64,000 bases of DNA, from positions 186,001 to 250,000 of the forward strand of contig JACKHZ010000008.1 in the NCBI GenBank assembly GCA_020638735.1, in the 5' to 3' direction. A program made the position numbers and the translations under genes. This document shows, in pieces, positions 35,635-44,505 of the stretch. The stretch is from Planctomycetota bacterium. GTDB lineage: Bacteria; Planctomycetota; UBA1135; UBA2386. Below the pieces are notes generated by a model, which was given only the letters and a program-made list of their open reading frames with translations, was not told where the DNA came from and searched no databases. How positions within the stretch are numbered: position 1 is the stretch's first letter; every line of letters starts with the position of its first letter.

Positions 35635-36633
35635 TCAGCCGCGCGGAACCTGCGACAGCACCGACCAGACGGCGTTCGCCAGCTCGCGCAATCCTTGCCC
35701 GGTCGCGCTCGAGATCGGCATCACCGGCTGCCGGATGGCGGTGGCGAGCGCCTGCGCGCGCGCGCGCGCCTCGTCGTCCTCGACCTTGGTCGCGACCACG
35801 ATCGTCGGCCGCGTCGCCAGCTCCGCCGAGTAGCTCTCGACCTCGCGCCGCAGCGTGCGCCACGCCTCGGTCGGCTCGTCGAGCGGCAGCGGGCCGCAGT
35901 CGACGAGGTGCAGCAGCAGCCGGGTGCGCTCGATGTGCTTCAGGAAGCGGTCGCCGAGCCCTTTGCCCTGGCTGGCGCCCTCGATGAGCCCCGGGATGTC
36001 GGCGATCACGAACGTCGTCTCGCCTGGTCCCCGAGCGATGCCGAGCATCGGTTCGAGCGTCGTGAACGGGTAGTCGGCGATCTTCGGCCGGGCCTTGGTC
36101 AGCGTCGACAGCAGCGTCGACTTGCCGGCGTTGGGCAGGCCGAGCAGGCCGACGTCGGCGATCAGCTTGAGGCTCAGCAGCACGCTGCGGAACTCGCCTT
36201 CGCGGCCATGCTCGAACTGGCGCGGCGTGCGGTTGGTGGCGCTGGCGAAGCGCGAGTTGCCCTTGCCGCCGAAGCCGCCGCGGGCGAGCACCCACGGCTG
36301 GTCCGGCACGCTGAGATCCTGAAGCACGTTGCCGCGCTCGGCGTCCATCACCACGGTGCCGACCGGCACCTCGATGACCAGGTCGTCGGCGCTCTTGCCG
36401 TAGCAGTCCTTCGGCCCGCCCTGCATGCCGTTCGGGGCGGCGAACTCGCCGCGCCCGGTCAGGTGGTAGAGCGTGTTGACGTGCGTCGTCGGCAGCAGCA
36501 CGACGTCGCCGCCGGAGCCGCCGTCGCCGCCGTTGGGGCCGCCGCGCAGCGTGTTGGCGTCGCGCAGGAACGACACGCAGCCATCGCCGCCCTTGCCAGC
36601 GCGGACCTGGATCTCCAGCTCATCGACGAACAT
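35635..36633 (-). CDS. obg: GTPase Obg
   Basis: A 332-aa ribosome-associated GTPase (CgtA/ObgE) needed for late 50S assembly and stress signalling. The glycine-rich Obg fold fills residues 1-158 (GGPNGGDGGSGGDV). The G domain has GLPNAGKST (165-173), switch region TTLEPMLG, DIPGLIEGAS and ATKVED; the G4 motif is TKVE rather than NKxD. There is no long C-terminal extension. Third gene of the rplU-rpmA-obg operon, the standard arrangement. Confidence 0.96.
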   Translation of the reverse strand: MFVDELEIQVRAGKGGDGCVSFLRDANTLRGGPNGGDGGSGGDVVLLPTTHVNTLYHLTGRGEFAAPNGMQGGPKDCYGKSADDLVIEVPVGTVVMDAERGNVLQDLSVPDQPWVLARGGFGGKGNSRFASATNRTPRQFEHGREGEFRSVLLSLKLIADVGLLGLPNAGKSTLLSTLTKARPKIADYPFTTLEPMLGIARGPGETTFVIADIPGLIEGASQGKGLGDRFLKHIERTRLLLHLVDCGPLPLDEPTEAWRTLRREVESYSAELATRPTIVVATKVEDDEARARAQALATAIRQPVMPISSATGQGLRELANAVWSVLSQVPRG

Positions 36634-36695
36634 CGCGTTTGCTCACGGGAATCGTCGAGTCGATGACGGGCCGCGCATCGCGCGGGCCCCTCACC

Positions 36696-36953
36696 TCAGT
36701 TGGCAGACGGCTCGGGCACGTCGACGTGCACGCGGCCGTTCGGCTGGAAGCGCACGACGCCCTCGGCGACCGCGAACAGCGTGTCGTCGTTGGCGCGGCG
36801 CACGTTGCGACCGGGGTGGAACTTGGTGCCCACCTGGCGAACGATGATCGAGCCGGCCTTCACGCGCTGGCCGCCGTAGGCCTTGATGCCGCGGTACTGC
36901 GGGTTGCTGTCGCGGCCGTTCTGGGTCGAGCCCTGTCCCTTCTTGTGTGCCAT
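36696..36953 (-). CDS. rpmA: 50S ribosomal protein L27
   Basis: An 85-aa protein whose N-terminus reaches the peptidyl transferase centre. MAHKKGQGSTQNGRDSNPQY and VRQVGTKFHPGRNVRRANDD match. The mature-type N-terminus MAHKK is encoded directly, with no Firmicutes-type cleavable extension. Lies between rplU and obg. Confidence 0.97.
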   Translation of the reverse strand: MAHKKGQGSTQNGRDSNPQYRGIKAYGGQRVKAGSIIVRQVGTKFHPGRNVRRANDDTLFAVAEGVVRFQPNGRVHVDVPEPSAN

Positions 36954-37005
36954 GGCTGTGTTCTCGGTTCGGGTGCTGGTGCTACTGGGATGGTCGTCTT
37001 CGGCC

Positions 37006-37323
37006 TCAGCCGTTGATCGACTCGATCTGCACCATCGTGTACTGGGCGCGGAAGCCCGTGCGCTTCTTGCTGTTCTTGCGGCGACGGAACTTGCCGATGA
37101 TGACCTTCGGGCCCTTGACGTTCTTGAGCACCTTGGCCGTGACGGTCGCGCCGTCGACGAACGGCGTGCCGACCTTGCCGGCCGCGTCGCCACCGCCGAT
37201 CGCGCAGACCTTGTCGAAGGTCAGCGTGTCGCCTTCGTTGGCGCCGGCGTGCAGGTGGATCTTGATCTTGTCGCCCTGGGCGACTCGGTACTGCTGGTTG
37301 CGATCGTCGAGGACGGCGTACAT
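37006..37323 (-). CDS. rplU: 50S ribosomal protein L21
   Basis: A 105-aa 23S rRNA-binding protein. MYAVLDDRNQQYRVAQGDKI, the GTPFVDGATVTAKVL strand and KVIIGKFRRRKNSKKRTGFR are characteristic. First gene of the operon; a TTGACA promoter lies about 27-54 bp upstream of its ATG. Confidence 0.97.
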   Translation of the reverse strand: MYAVLDDRNQQYRVAQGDKIKIHLHAGANEGDTLTFDKVCAIGGGDAAGKVGTPFVDGATVTAKVLKNVKGPKVIIGKFRRRKNSKKRTGFRAQYTMVQIESING

Positions 37324-37349
37324 GGCGGCTCGGGGTTGAAGGGCGGAAG

Positions 37350-37377
37350 AGCGTAGCGGCGGGCCAGTGGGTGTCAA
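37350..37377 (-). promoter_or_regulatory. Predicted promoter of rplU-rpmA-obg
   Basis: On the minus strand a perfect TTGACA (37372-37377) and TACGCT (37350-37355) with a 16-bp spacer. The predicted start of transcription is near 37343, about 20 nt before the rplU ATG. It is the best -35 seen in the window. Confidence 0.6.
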
Positions 37378-37398
37378 GCGTGCTCTGGCCCGCGAAAT

Positions 37399-37414
37399 CG
37401 GGGCGGCCGCCCCG
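37399..37414. other. 16-bp perfect palindrome between divergent genes
   Basis: CGGGGCGGCCGCCCCG lies between the rplU promoter and the start of the sigma-factor fusion gene. Its dyad symmetry and position suggest a possible operator for either gene, but perfect GC palindromes can arise by chance in such sequence. Confidence 0.3.
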
Positions 37415-37456
37415 GCCGGGAACGGTCTGCCGGAGCGCGGTGTTGAATGGGCGCCG

Positions 37457-40400
37457 ATGCCGCCGCCCGATCCGCACCACAGCCTGCTGCTGCACGCCGA
37501 GTTCCTGCGGCGGCTGGCGCACGACCTGACCCGGGACCCGGACACCGGCGACGACCTCGCGCAGCAGGTCTGGCTGCGGGCCCTGCAGCGGCCACCCCAC
37601 CACGACGGCGCCCTGCGCGGCTGGCTGGTGCGCACCGCGCAGCGGCTGTGGTGGAACGACCGCCGCGGCGAGCGCCGCCGCCGCAGCCGGGAGGCCGCCG
37701 TCGCCGCCCCGGCCGGCGAGACCACCACCCCCGACCGCATCCTCGAACGCGAAGCCACCCGCGAAGAAGTCGTGCGCGCCGTGATGGCGCTGCCCGAGCC
37801 GTTTCGTCAAACGCTGCTGCTGCACTACTTCGACAGCCTGCGCCCGGCCGACATCGCCCGGCGTCTCGCGGTGCCGGCGGCGACGGTGCGCACCCGGCTC
37901 GCCCGCGGCCTCGAGCGCGTGCGTGAGCAGCTCGACCAGCAGCACGGCGACCGCGCGGCGTGGCTGCCGCTGGTCGCGGGGCTGCCGCTGGCCGACCTCC
38001 CCACCCCCGCCGCGTTCGTGGCTCCCCTGCTGATGAAGAAGCTGCTGACCACGCTCGCCGCGCTGCTCCTGCTCGCCGCTGGCACCCTGTGGATCTGGTC
38101 GCCGCCGACGACGCTGCCCGACGCGGCGCGTGAGGGTGCGACCGTGGCCCTGGCCGACGAGGCCGGGCAGCAACCACCCTCGGCAACGTCGCCAGCTGCG
38201 ACCACCACGACGCGCAGCGAGGCCACCGCCCCCGCCGCCGCAATCGATGACGCCCCCGTCTACCCCGCCGACCGCGCCATCGGGCAGCTGCGCGTGCTGG
38301 TGCACGACGACCGCGGCGCGCGCGCCGGTGTCGAGGTGACGATCGAGCCCTGGCTGGAGCTGCCGGCGATGGAGCAACTGCGCGACGACCGCGCGTTCTC
38401 GGCGCGAGCGACGAGCGATCGCGACGGCTGCTGCACGTTCACCGGACTGCCTGAAGGCCCGGTGCGCCTGGTCGCCGCCATCGACGATCTGCGCGCCACC
38501 CGGCAAGACGTCGTCAGCGCCGACGCCACGCGACCGCCGGCGCTGCTGCAGCTCGACCGGCCCGATCGCCGCAGGTCCGAGGCCGTGGTGCGCGTCACAC
38601 ACGACGGCCGGCCGGTCGCCGGCGCGACCGTGCGGCTGTTCGCCCGCGATCGGCGCGAAGACGAGGCCTGGCCATCGCAGCGGTTGCCTGGCAAGCCGCT
38701 GCGCGAAGCGGTGACCGACGCGCAGGGCCTGGCGAAGCTCTCCGAGCTCGGACTCGAGTCGCGCACCGGCGTCGCGATCGCCACGCTCGCAGAAGGTCTG
38801 ACCGGCCGCACCTCGCTGGCGAGCGACGTGTCCGCGACCAACGTGATCGAACTCGACCGTCCCGGTGCGCTGCGTGGCAGTCTGAGCGGCGCGGCGGCAA
38901 AGGGACTCCGAGGCGCGACGCTCGAGGTCTGCGCACTGACCTCCGCCAGCAGCAACTCGCCGTTGGTCGGCACCAGCTGGCCGGCTGCGATCACCAACGG
39001 CAGGTTCGCCGTGGACCACCTCCCCGCCGGCACCTACGCGATGCTGCTGCGCGATGCGCCCGGCGCGCGCCTCGCCGATGGCGCGACGCGGGATCCGTTG
39101 CCGAACACGGTGCAGATGCAGGTCGTCGAGGTTCAGGCGGGCGAGACCACCACCTGCGAACTACCGGTCGTCGCCGCGGCACGGCTCACCGGCCGCGTGA
39201 CCTGCGACGGCGCCCCGGTCGTCGGCGCGACGGTCTCGACGTGGCTGCTGCCCAGGTTCGGCACCGGCGGCCTGCTGCGCCAGGGAGACGCGCCGCTCTG
39301 GACCGCCAGTGCGTACGCGACCGCATTGCCGGACAACCCGGCAGCGCACGCCAGCACCCGCACCGATGCCGACGGCCGCTACGCGCTCGACGGCCTGCCG
39401 CCGGGCGAACACCGCGTCGAGGTGCACGCGGCGGGATACACGTTCGACACCCGCTTCGACGTGCCCGTCTCCACCGACAACGCGACGCACCTCGAACACG
39501 CCGTGCAGCGCGCCGGCGTGCTGCAGATCGCGACCCGCGACGCCGTGGCGATCCGCCTGCAACGCGTCGGCGACGAACGGCCGACGCTGCACGTCGGCGC
39601 CGACCGGGTGTTCACGGTGCCGGGGCTCGCGCCCGGCACGTGGCAGGTCACCCAGGAGATGAGCGCCACCGACCAGGGCGACCCGATGCTGCTCGCCACC
39701 GCCACCATCACCGCCGGTCGCACCACCTGGCTCGACCTGCGCGGCCACGGCATCGCCGCGCGACTGACCGGCACCGTGCGCAGCGGCGCGACACCGTTCG
39801 CCGGCGCGATCGTCACCTACAGCGGGCAACGCTGCGCGACCGGCGCCGACGGCTCGTTCCTGCTCGAGTTCTCGACGCCGCCGAGCGGCCCGTACAACCA
39901 GATGGCCGTGCAGGCGAACGGCGTGACGCGCGTGTTGCCGCAGGGCGTCGAGCAGCAGACGCACGTCGAGGTGCAGCTCGGCACGCGCATGCTCGAGATC
40001 CGGTGCAGCGATGCCGACGGTCGCCCGGCAGGCGCCGAGACCGCGTTGCGGGCACGCTCTCCGGCAGACGGATTCGAACGGCTCTTCGCCACCCTGCACG
40101 CCGACGCCGACGGCGTGGTGCGCATCGGCCCGCTGCCGCAGGTCGAGCTGGACGGCGAAGCGCGACTGGCCGACGGCTACCGTGTGCAGCTCGACATCGC
40201 CGCGACGGCGACGCAGGCCGAGGTGCGCCCGCCGCGCACGGTGGCGCTGACCGTTCGGGTCGAACGCGACGGCGCGGCGATGCCCGACGTCACCGTCGCG
40301 GCGTGCCGATGGACCGAGTCCGGGCCGGCGCCGGAGGACCAGCAGCAGCTGTTGCGCCTGCTGCGCCGCGCGAAGCCACAGTTCGCCAAGGCGGACGCCA

Positions 40401-40540
40401 ATGGCGCCGTGGTGCTGCAGGTGGAGCCCGGCGAGCACGTCATCATCACGGCCGTCGACGCGCAGCAGCTCGCCTGGAGCCTCGCCACCGTGCCCGACGC
40501 GGCGACGCACCAAGTCACCGTCACCGGCCCGGCTCGCTGA
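37457..40540 (+). CDS. ECF sigma factor fused to membrane helix and large ectodomain
   Basis: A 1027-aa single reading frame. Residues ~5-75 match sigma region 2 (EFLRRLAHDL...DDLAQQVWLRAL...RGWLVRTAQRLWWNDRR) and ~95-160 match region 4 (LPEPFRQTLLLHYFDSLRPADIA, shown as LPEPFRQTLLLHYF; then VRTRLARGLERVREQL). A hydrophobic helix follows at ~193-215 (LLTTLAALLLLAAGTLWIW). The remaining ~810 residues are carboxypeptidase-regulatory-like or Ig-like repeats, such as GRVTCDGAPVVGATV with DGRYALDGLPPGEHRVEV. The layout implies a membrane-tethered sigma factor whose outer part may sense a ligand or stress; release by proteolysis is inference. The start at 37457 excludes a non-conserved upstream extension. 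Targets are unknown. Confidence 0.85.
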   Translation: MPPPDPHHSLLLHAEFLRRLAHDLTRDPDTGDDLAQQVWLRALQRPPHHDGALRGWLVRTAQRLWWNDRRGERRRRSREAAVAAPAGETTTPDRILEREATREEVVRAVMALPEPFRQTLLLHYFDSLRPADIARRLAVPAATVRTRLARGLERVREQLDQQHGDRAAWLPLVAGLPLADLPTPAAFVAPLLMKKLLTTLAALLLLAAGTLWIWSPPTTLPDAAREGATVALADEAGQQPPSATSPAATTTTRSEATAPAAAIDDAPVYPADRAIGQLRVLVHDDRGARAGVEVTIEPWLELPAMEQLRDDRAFSARATSDRDGCCTFTGLPEGPVRLVAAIDDLRATRQDVVSADATRPPALLQLDRPDRRRSEAVVRVTHDGRPVAGATVRLFARDRREDEAWPSQRLPGKPLREAVTDAQGLAKLSELGLESRTGVAIATLAEGLTGRTSLASDVSATNVIELDRPGALRGSLSGAAAKGLRGATLEVCALTSASSNSPLVGTSWPAAITNGRFAVDHLPAGTYAMLLRDAPGARLADGATRDPLPNTVQMQVVEVQAGETTTCELPVVAAARLTGRVTCDGAPVVGATVSTWLLPRFGTGGLLRQGDAPLWTASAYATALPDNPAAHASTRTDADGRYALDGLPPGEHRVEVHAAGYTFDTRFDVPVSTDNATHLEHAVQRAGVLQIATRDAVAIRLQRVGDERPTLHVGADRVFTVPGLAPGTWQVTQEMSATDQGDPMLLATATITAGRTTWLDLRGHGIAARLTGTVRSGATPFAGAIVTYSGQRCATGADGSFLLEFSTPPSGPYNQMAVQANGVTRVLPQGVEQQTHVEVQLGTRMLEIRCSDADGRPAGAETALRARSPADGFERLFATLHADADGVVRIGPLPQVELDGEARLADGYRVQLDIAATATQAEVRPPRTVALTVRVERDGAAMPDVTVAACRWTESGPAPEDQQQLLRLLRRAKPQFAKADANGAVVLQVEPGEHVIITAVDAQQLAWSLATVPDAATHQVTVTGPAR

Positions 40541-41591
40541 CCGGCACCGCCGCCCGCCGGCTCGCCCGCAACCGCACCACCGCGACCCGCTCGGCGTCGT
40601 CCGGATGCCGCGCGACGACCGCATAGACGCCCGCCGCGGCGCCGTCGGGCGCGCCGGCCGGGCCGACCACCAGGTGCGCGAGCATGCCGGGCTGGTCGTT
40701 GAGCAGCACCGTCATCGGCACGCTCCACAGCGCGCGACCGGCCTCCGGGAACAGCGCCGGGTCGACCGGTTCGGCGGCGAAGAAGTCGACGGCGAAGCCA
40801 ACCTTGACGCCCCAGTTGGTGACGATCGACCACAAGGACGGCAGCGCCAGCACCTCGAGCAGGATGCTGCGCGTGACCGGGTTCTCCTGCAGGATGCGGA
40901 AGAAGCGCTCGCACGCGGCGAAGCCTGTGGCCGCCACGTTCACGTCGTCGAACCCGGCGTCGTCGAGCGTCAGCATCGGCGCGTCGAGCCCGGCGGCGAC
41001 GCGGCCGCGCATCGGCTCGCGCTGCCGGAACCCGGCCTCGCACGACGCCACCAGTCCGCGCTCCAGCAGCGTCGTCAGCGCGTCGGACTCGCCGGTGCCG
41101 ACCAGTTCGCCGTCGGCGTCGAACGCCTGCACGCGCAGCGTCGCGACCGCCCGCGGCGCGAACAGCTCGTCGATGCCCGCCTGGCCCCGGCGCATGTGCT
41201 CGACGAACGCACGCTGCTCGGCCTCGATGCGCGCCCGCCGCTCCGCTCCCGGCTGCACCCGCTCCTCGAACGGCAGGTGGGCGCGCAGGTCGAGCACGTC
41301 GCGCGCCTCGACAGCCGTGACTTCGACCGACAGCCGCCAGCTGCGCAGCCGGCCGCCGCGCTGCAAGACGATGTCGAACTCGAGGTGATCGCCCGACGCC
41401 AGGTGCCCATCGGCGACCGGTGCAGCGAGCCCGCCAACCGCCGCATCGGGCGTCGCTACCGCCGGCAGCTGGCGCAGTCGACCGGCCTGCTCCGACCACG
41501 CCGGCGGCGTCGCCGGTGGCGACGCGCAGGCGGCGAGCCACAGCGCGCCGCACAGGCTCAGCCACATCGACGATGCCCGCCCGATCCTCAT
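40521..41591 (-). CDS. Predicted lipoprotein of unknown function
   Basis: A 356-aa protein with a signal peptide and lipobox (ALWLAACASPP; Cys about residue 22), so it is probably anchored in a membrane facing the periplasm or outside. The body is mixed alpha/beta; no known domain was recognised. Its last 20 bp overlap the 3' end of the convergent sigma-fusion gene. It lies 40 bp downstream of the RNase E/G gene on the same strand, so it may be co-transcribed with it. Composition is like that of its neighbours, giving no sign of transfer. Confidence 0.75.
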   Translation of the reverse strand: MRIGRASSMWLSLCGALWLAACASPPATPPAWSEQAGRLRQLPAVATPDAAVGGLAAPVADGHLASGDHLEFDIVLQRGGRLRSWRLSVEVTAVEARDVLDLRAHLPFEERVQPGAERRARIEAEQRAFVEHMRRGQAGIDELFAPRAVATLRVQAFDADGELVGTGESDALTTLLERGLVASCEAGFRQREPMRGRVAAGLDAPMLTLDDAGFDDVNVAATGFAACERFFRILQENPVTRSILLEVLALPSLWSIVTNWGVKVGFAVDFFAAEPVDPALFPEAGRALWSVPMTVLLNDQPGMLAHLVVGPAGAPDGAAAGVYAVVARHPDDAERVAVVRLRASRRAAVPVSEPGR

Positions 41592-41631
41592 CGGATCGAG
41601 CGTAGCCGTTCGCGGGCGAGCCGGCGCAGAC

Positions 41632-44100
41632 CTACGCCTTGACGCCGAGGCCCGCCGGGATCGCGATGCGCGCCTCCTGGCCGTCGCCGGTCAGGAAGCG
41701 GTAGTGCACGACGTCGATCGGGTAGCTCTGCTCGGGGCGGAACACCACGGTCTTGCCGACCGCGTCCTCGAGCTCCAGCACCGCGCGGCGCTTGTAGTTG
41801 ACGAGGTAGTCGGAGACCGCCGGCGCGACGAACACCTGCAGCATCGAGTAGCCCTTGAGGTTGACCAGCGCGCGCACCTCGCGCAGCACCGACAACGCCT
41901 TCGACTGCACGGTGCGCGACCAGCCGGCGCCGTGGCAGTGCGGGCACTGCATGAACACCGTGCGCTTCAGGCCCGGACCGACGCGCTGGCGCGTGATCTC
42001 GAGCATGCCGAACGGGGAGATGCGGCCGACCTTGATGCGGGCGCGGTCGCCGCGCAGCGCGTCGATCAGCCGGCGCTCGACGTTGCGGCGGTCCTTCTCC
42101 CGCGACATGTCGATGAAGTCGATGATGATCAGGCCGCCGAGGTCGCGCAGCCGGAGCTGGCGCACGATCTCGGGGATCGCGTCCAGGTTGGTGCGGTAGG
42201 CGGTCTCGTCGCTGTCGCCGCCGGCCTTGTACTTGCCGGAGTTGACGTCGATCGCGACCAGCGCCTCGGCCTGGTCGATGACGATCGAGGCGCCGTTCGG
42301 CAGGTCGACCTTGGGCTGGTAGAGCGCCTCGACGTCCTTCTCGATGCCGAACGAGTGGAACAGCGGCGTCGTCACGGCGTGCCGCTTGATGCGGTCCGCC
42401 ATCTGCGGCATCAGCTTCTCCGCGAAGTCGCGGATGCGCATGTAGACGTCCTCGCTGTCCACCACCACGTCGGCGATGTTGGGCGTGAACTGGTCGCGCA
42501 TCGCCTTCAGCACCAGGTCGGACTCCTGGTAGAGCAGCGCCGGCGCCTTGGTCACCTTCAGTCGCTGGGCGACCAGCTCCCAGATCTTCTTCAGGTAGTC
42601 GCGGTCTCGCTGCAGGTCCTCGAGGCTCTTGTTGATGCCCGCGGTGCGCACGATGAAGCCGATGCCGCCGTGGCCGGTCTCGTCGAGTTCCTTGACGATG
42701 CGCTTGAGGCGGCGGCGCTCCTTGCTGTTGTCGATCTTGCGCGACACGCCGCACTTCGGCAGCGACGGCATCAACACCAGGCAACGGCCCGGCAGCGACA
42801 CGTAGGTGGTCAGCGTCGGACCTTTGGTGCCGATGCCCTCCTTGGTGATCTGCACGACGACCTCCTGCCCCTTCTTGAGCAGCTGGTCGATGGTCATGCG
42901 CGGACCGCGCGGACGGCGGTCGTTGCCGCCGTTGCCGCCGTTGCCGCCGCCGTTGCGGCCGCCGCGGCGACCCCGGTCGCGATCCCGGCCGCGACCGCCC
43001 TGGCCCTGCTGCTGACGCTGCTCCGACGAGCGCTGCGCCGGAGCGCCCTCGCCAACGCTGTCGGCGCCGGACTCGGCGCCACGGTCCCCAGCGGCCTCGC
43101 CCAACGACGCTTCGCCTTCGGCAGCCCCGCCGTCGACGGATTGACCGTCGACGGATTGGCCGTCGGTGGATTGGCCGTCGACGCCCGGCGTGCCGGCCGC
43201 GCCGCCGTCGTCGCCGTCGACACCTGCGTGGGCATCGGCGTTGCCGGCGCCGCGGCGACCGCGTCGGCCGCGACCGCGCGAACGGCGCCGCCGACCGCCG
43301 CCTTCGGCACCTTCCTCACCGGCCGGCGCGCCGGTCGCGGCGTCGGATCCAGCGTCGCCGCCGGCGTCCGCGGGTTCGCCGCCAGCGTCGTCGCCGCCGG
43401 GATCGGCCGCGGCCATCGCCAACGGGCGCTCGTCGACACCGTGACCGAAGCCACCCGGGTGGTCGTCGTCGGCGGCGTCGCGATCGTCGTCGTGATCGCC
43501 CGGCTCGCCGTCCGAGCCCTCGTCGACCTGGACTTGCTCGACCGCCTCGACGACGGCGTCGCCATCGTCGTGAAGATCGCCGTCGTGTTCACCGTCGTCG
43601 TGATGGTCGCCGTCGCCGTGATCGCCGTCGCCGTGCCCGTCGTCGTGATCGTGGTCGTCGCCGAGATCGACGCGCTCCACGCCGTCGTGCTGCTCGTCGT
43701 CGCCAGCCAGCGCGGCGTCACCGGACGCATCGCCGGCGCCGTCTTCGGCGCCGTCGTCGTCTTCGTCGTCGCTGTCGTCGAGCGCCTGCTGCATCGACTC
43801 CGGCCCGTCGTCGACGTCGACGCGGGCGCGGCCCTCGATCACGTCCTCGAGCTGGAAGTCGTCGCGACCGTAGGCGGGCAGCACGTCGGAGACGTGCAGG
43901 AAGCCGTTGACGCGGCCGCCGAAGGCGACGAACGCCGCGCCGATCGACGGCTCGATGTTGACGACCTTGCCCTTGTAGATGTTACCGAGATACGCCTCTC
44001 GGCTCGCCAACTCGACGTGCAGCTCCTGCAGCACGCCGTCCTCCACCACCGCGATCCGGCTCTCTTCCGGATCGATGGCATTGATCAGCATCCTCTTCAC
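41632..44100 (-). CDS. rng: Ribonuclease E/G with split S1 domain
   Basis: An 822-aa endoribonuclease for mRNA decay and rRNA/tRNA maturation. It starts at GTG, giving (M)KRMLINAIDPEESRIAVVED as in RNase E. The S1 domain begins at residue ~38 (GNIYKGKVVNIEPSIGAAFV) but is interrupted at ~95 by about 300 low-complexity residues, first strongly acidic (Asp/His/Gly), then Arg/Gly-rich, and resumes at ~402 with QLLKKGQEVVVQITKEGIGT. The catalytic Asp residues lie in VAIDVNSGK (~618) and IIIDFIDMS (~661); the zinc-link is CPHC (~718). The C-terminal scaffold of E. coli RNase E is missing; the insert may replace it. RNase G and RNase E cannot be cleanly separated. Confidence 0.93.
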   Translation of the reverse strand: MKRMLINAIDPEESRIAVVEDGVLQELHVELASREAYLGNIYKGKVVNIEPSIGAAFVAFGGRVNGFLHVSDVLPAYGRDDFQLEDVIEGRARVDVDDGPESMQQALDDSDDEDDDGAEDGAGDASGDAALAGDDEQHDGVERVDLGDDHDHDDGHGDGDHGDGDHHDDGEHDGDLHDDGDAVVEAVEQVQVDEGSDGEPGDHDDDRDAADDDHPGGFGHGVDERPLAMAAADPGGDDAGGEPADAGGDAGSDAATGAPAGEEGAEGGGRRRRSRGRGRRGRRGAGNADAHAGVDGDDGGAAGTPGVDGQSTDGQSVDGQSVDGGAAEGEASLGEAAGDRGAESGADSVGEGAPAQRSSEQRQQQGQGGRGRDRDRGRRGGRNGGGNGGNGGNDRRPRGPRMTIDQLLKKGQEVVVQITKEGIGTKGPTLTTYVSLPGRCLVLMPSLPKCGVSRKIDNSKERRRLKRIVKELDETGHGGIGFIVRTAGINKSLEDLQRDRDYLKKIWELVAQRLKVTKAPALLYQESDLVLKAMRDQFTPNIADVVVDSEDVYMRIRDFAEKLMPQMADRIKRHAVTTPLFHSFGIEKDVEALYQPKVDLPNGASIVIDQAEALVAIDVNSGKYKAGGDSDETAYRTNLDAIPEIVRQLRLRDLGGLIIIDFIDMSREKDRRNVERRLIDALRGDRARIKVGRISPFGMLEITRQRVGPGLKRTVFMQCPHCHGAGWSRTVQSKALSVLREVRALVNLKGYSMLQVFVAPAVSDYLVNYKRRAVLELEDAVGKTVVFRPEQSYPIDVVHYRFLTGDGQEARIAIPAGLGVKA
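42905..43800 (-). repeat. Low-complexity acidic and Arg/Gly-rich coding tract
   Basis: This part of the RNase E/G gene encodes about 300 residues of simple sequence: runs such as DSDDEDDDGAEDGA and HGDGDHGDGDHHDDGEHDGD, repeats of TDGQSVDGQSVDGG, then RRRRSRGRGRRGRRG and GRGRDRDRGRRGGRNGGGN. The DNA shows matching short tandem repeats of GTCGCCGTGATC-like units. Predicted disordered. Confidence 0.85.
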
Positions 44101-44122
44101 GGGGGACCTTCTGGTGCGAAAG

Positions 44123-44143
44123 CTCGCCGCGTCTGGCGGCGAG
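44123..44143 (-). promoter_or_regulatory. Stem-loop in the RNase E/G 5' leader
   Basis: An 8-bp perfect stem (CTCGCCGC / GCGGCGAG) with a 5-nt loop lies 23 nt upstream of the GTG start. In E. coli the rne leader carries hairpins that allow RNase E to regulate its own mRNA; a similar role here is only a suggestion. Confidence 0.3.
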
Positions 44144-44505
44144 GGCCCGGGTCACTTGGCGCGTGGCGGGGTCGGGTTCGTGTCGGGCCGAGCTCCGCGT
44201 GGTGCGGTTCGGCCCCACGACGTCGACGCGGCCGGCGGCAGCGGACATCCGGGCGGGAAACGGGAAGCCATCGCGGCGCGCCGTCGCAGCGTGCACGAGC
44301 CCGACGAGCGGCCGCACGGGCCGGATCGCGAGACGTTGCTGAGGCGACGCGCTGAGCATGGCGAATACGGGATACGGGGCGCTCCCGGTGGAGCGCGCTG
44401 GACCGGCCTCCCCACCCGGGGAGGCGGCGCGGATCGTAGCCAGCCCCCCGTTCGGCTTCCATGCCCGACCGGCCGAGCGCAACGCCAATCGTCCGGTACG
44501 TGCGC

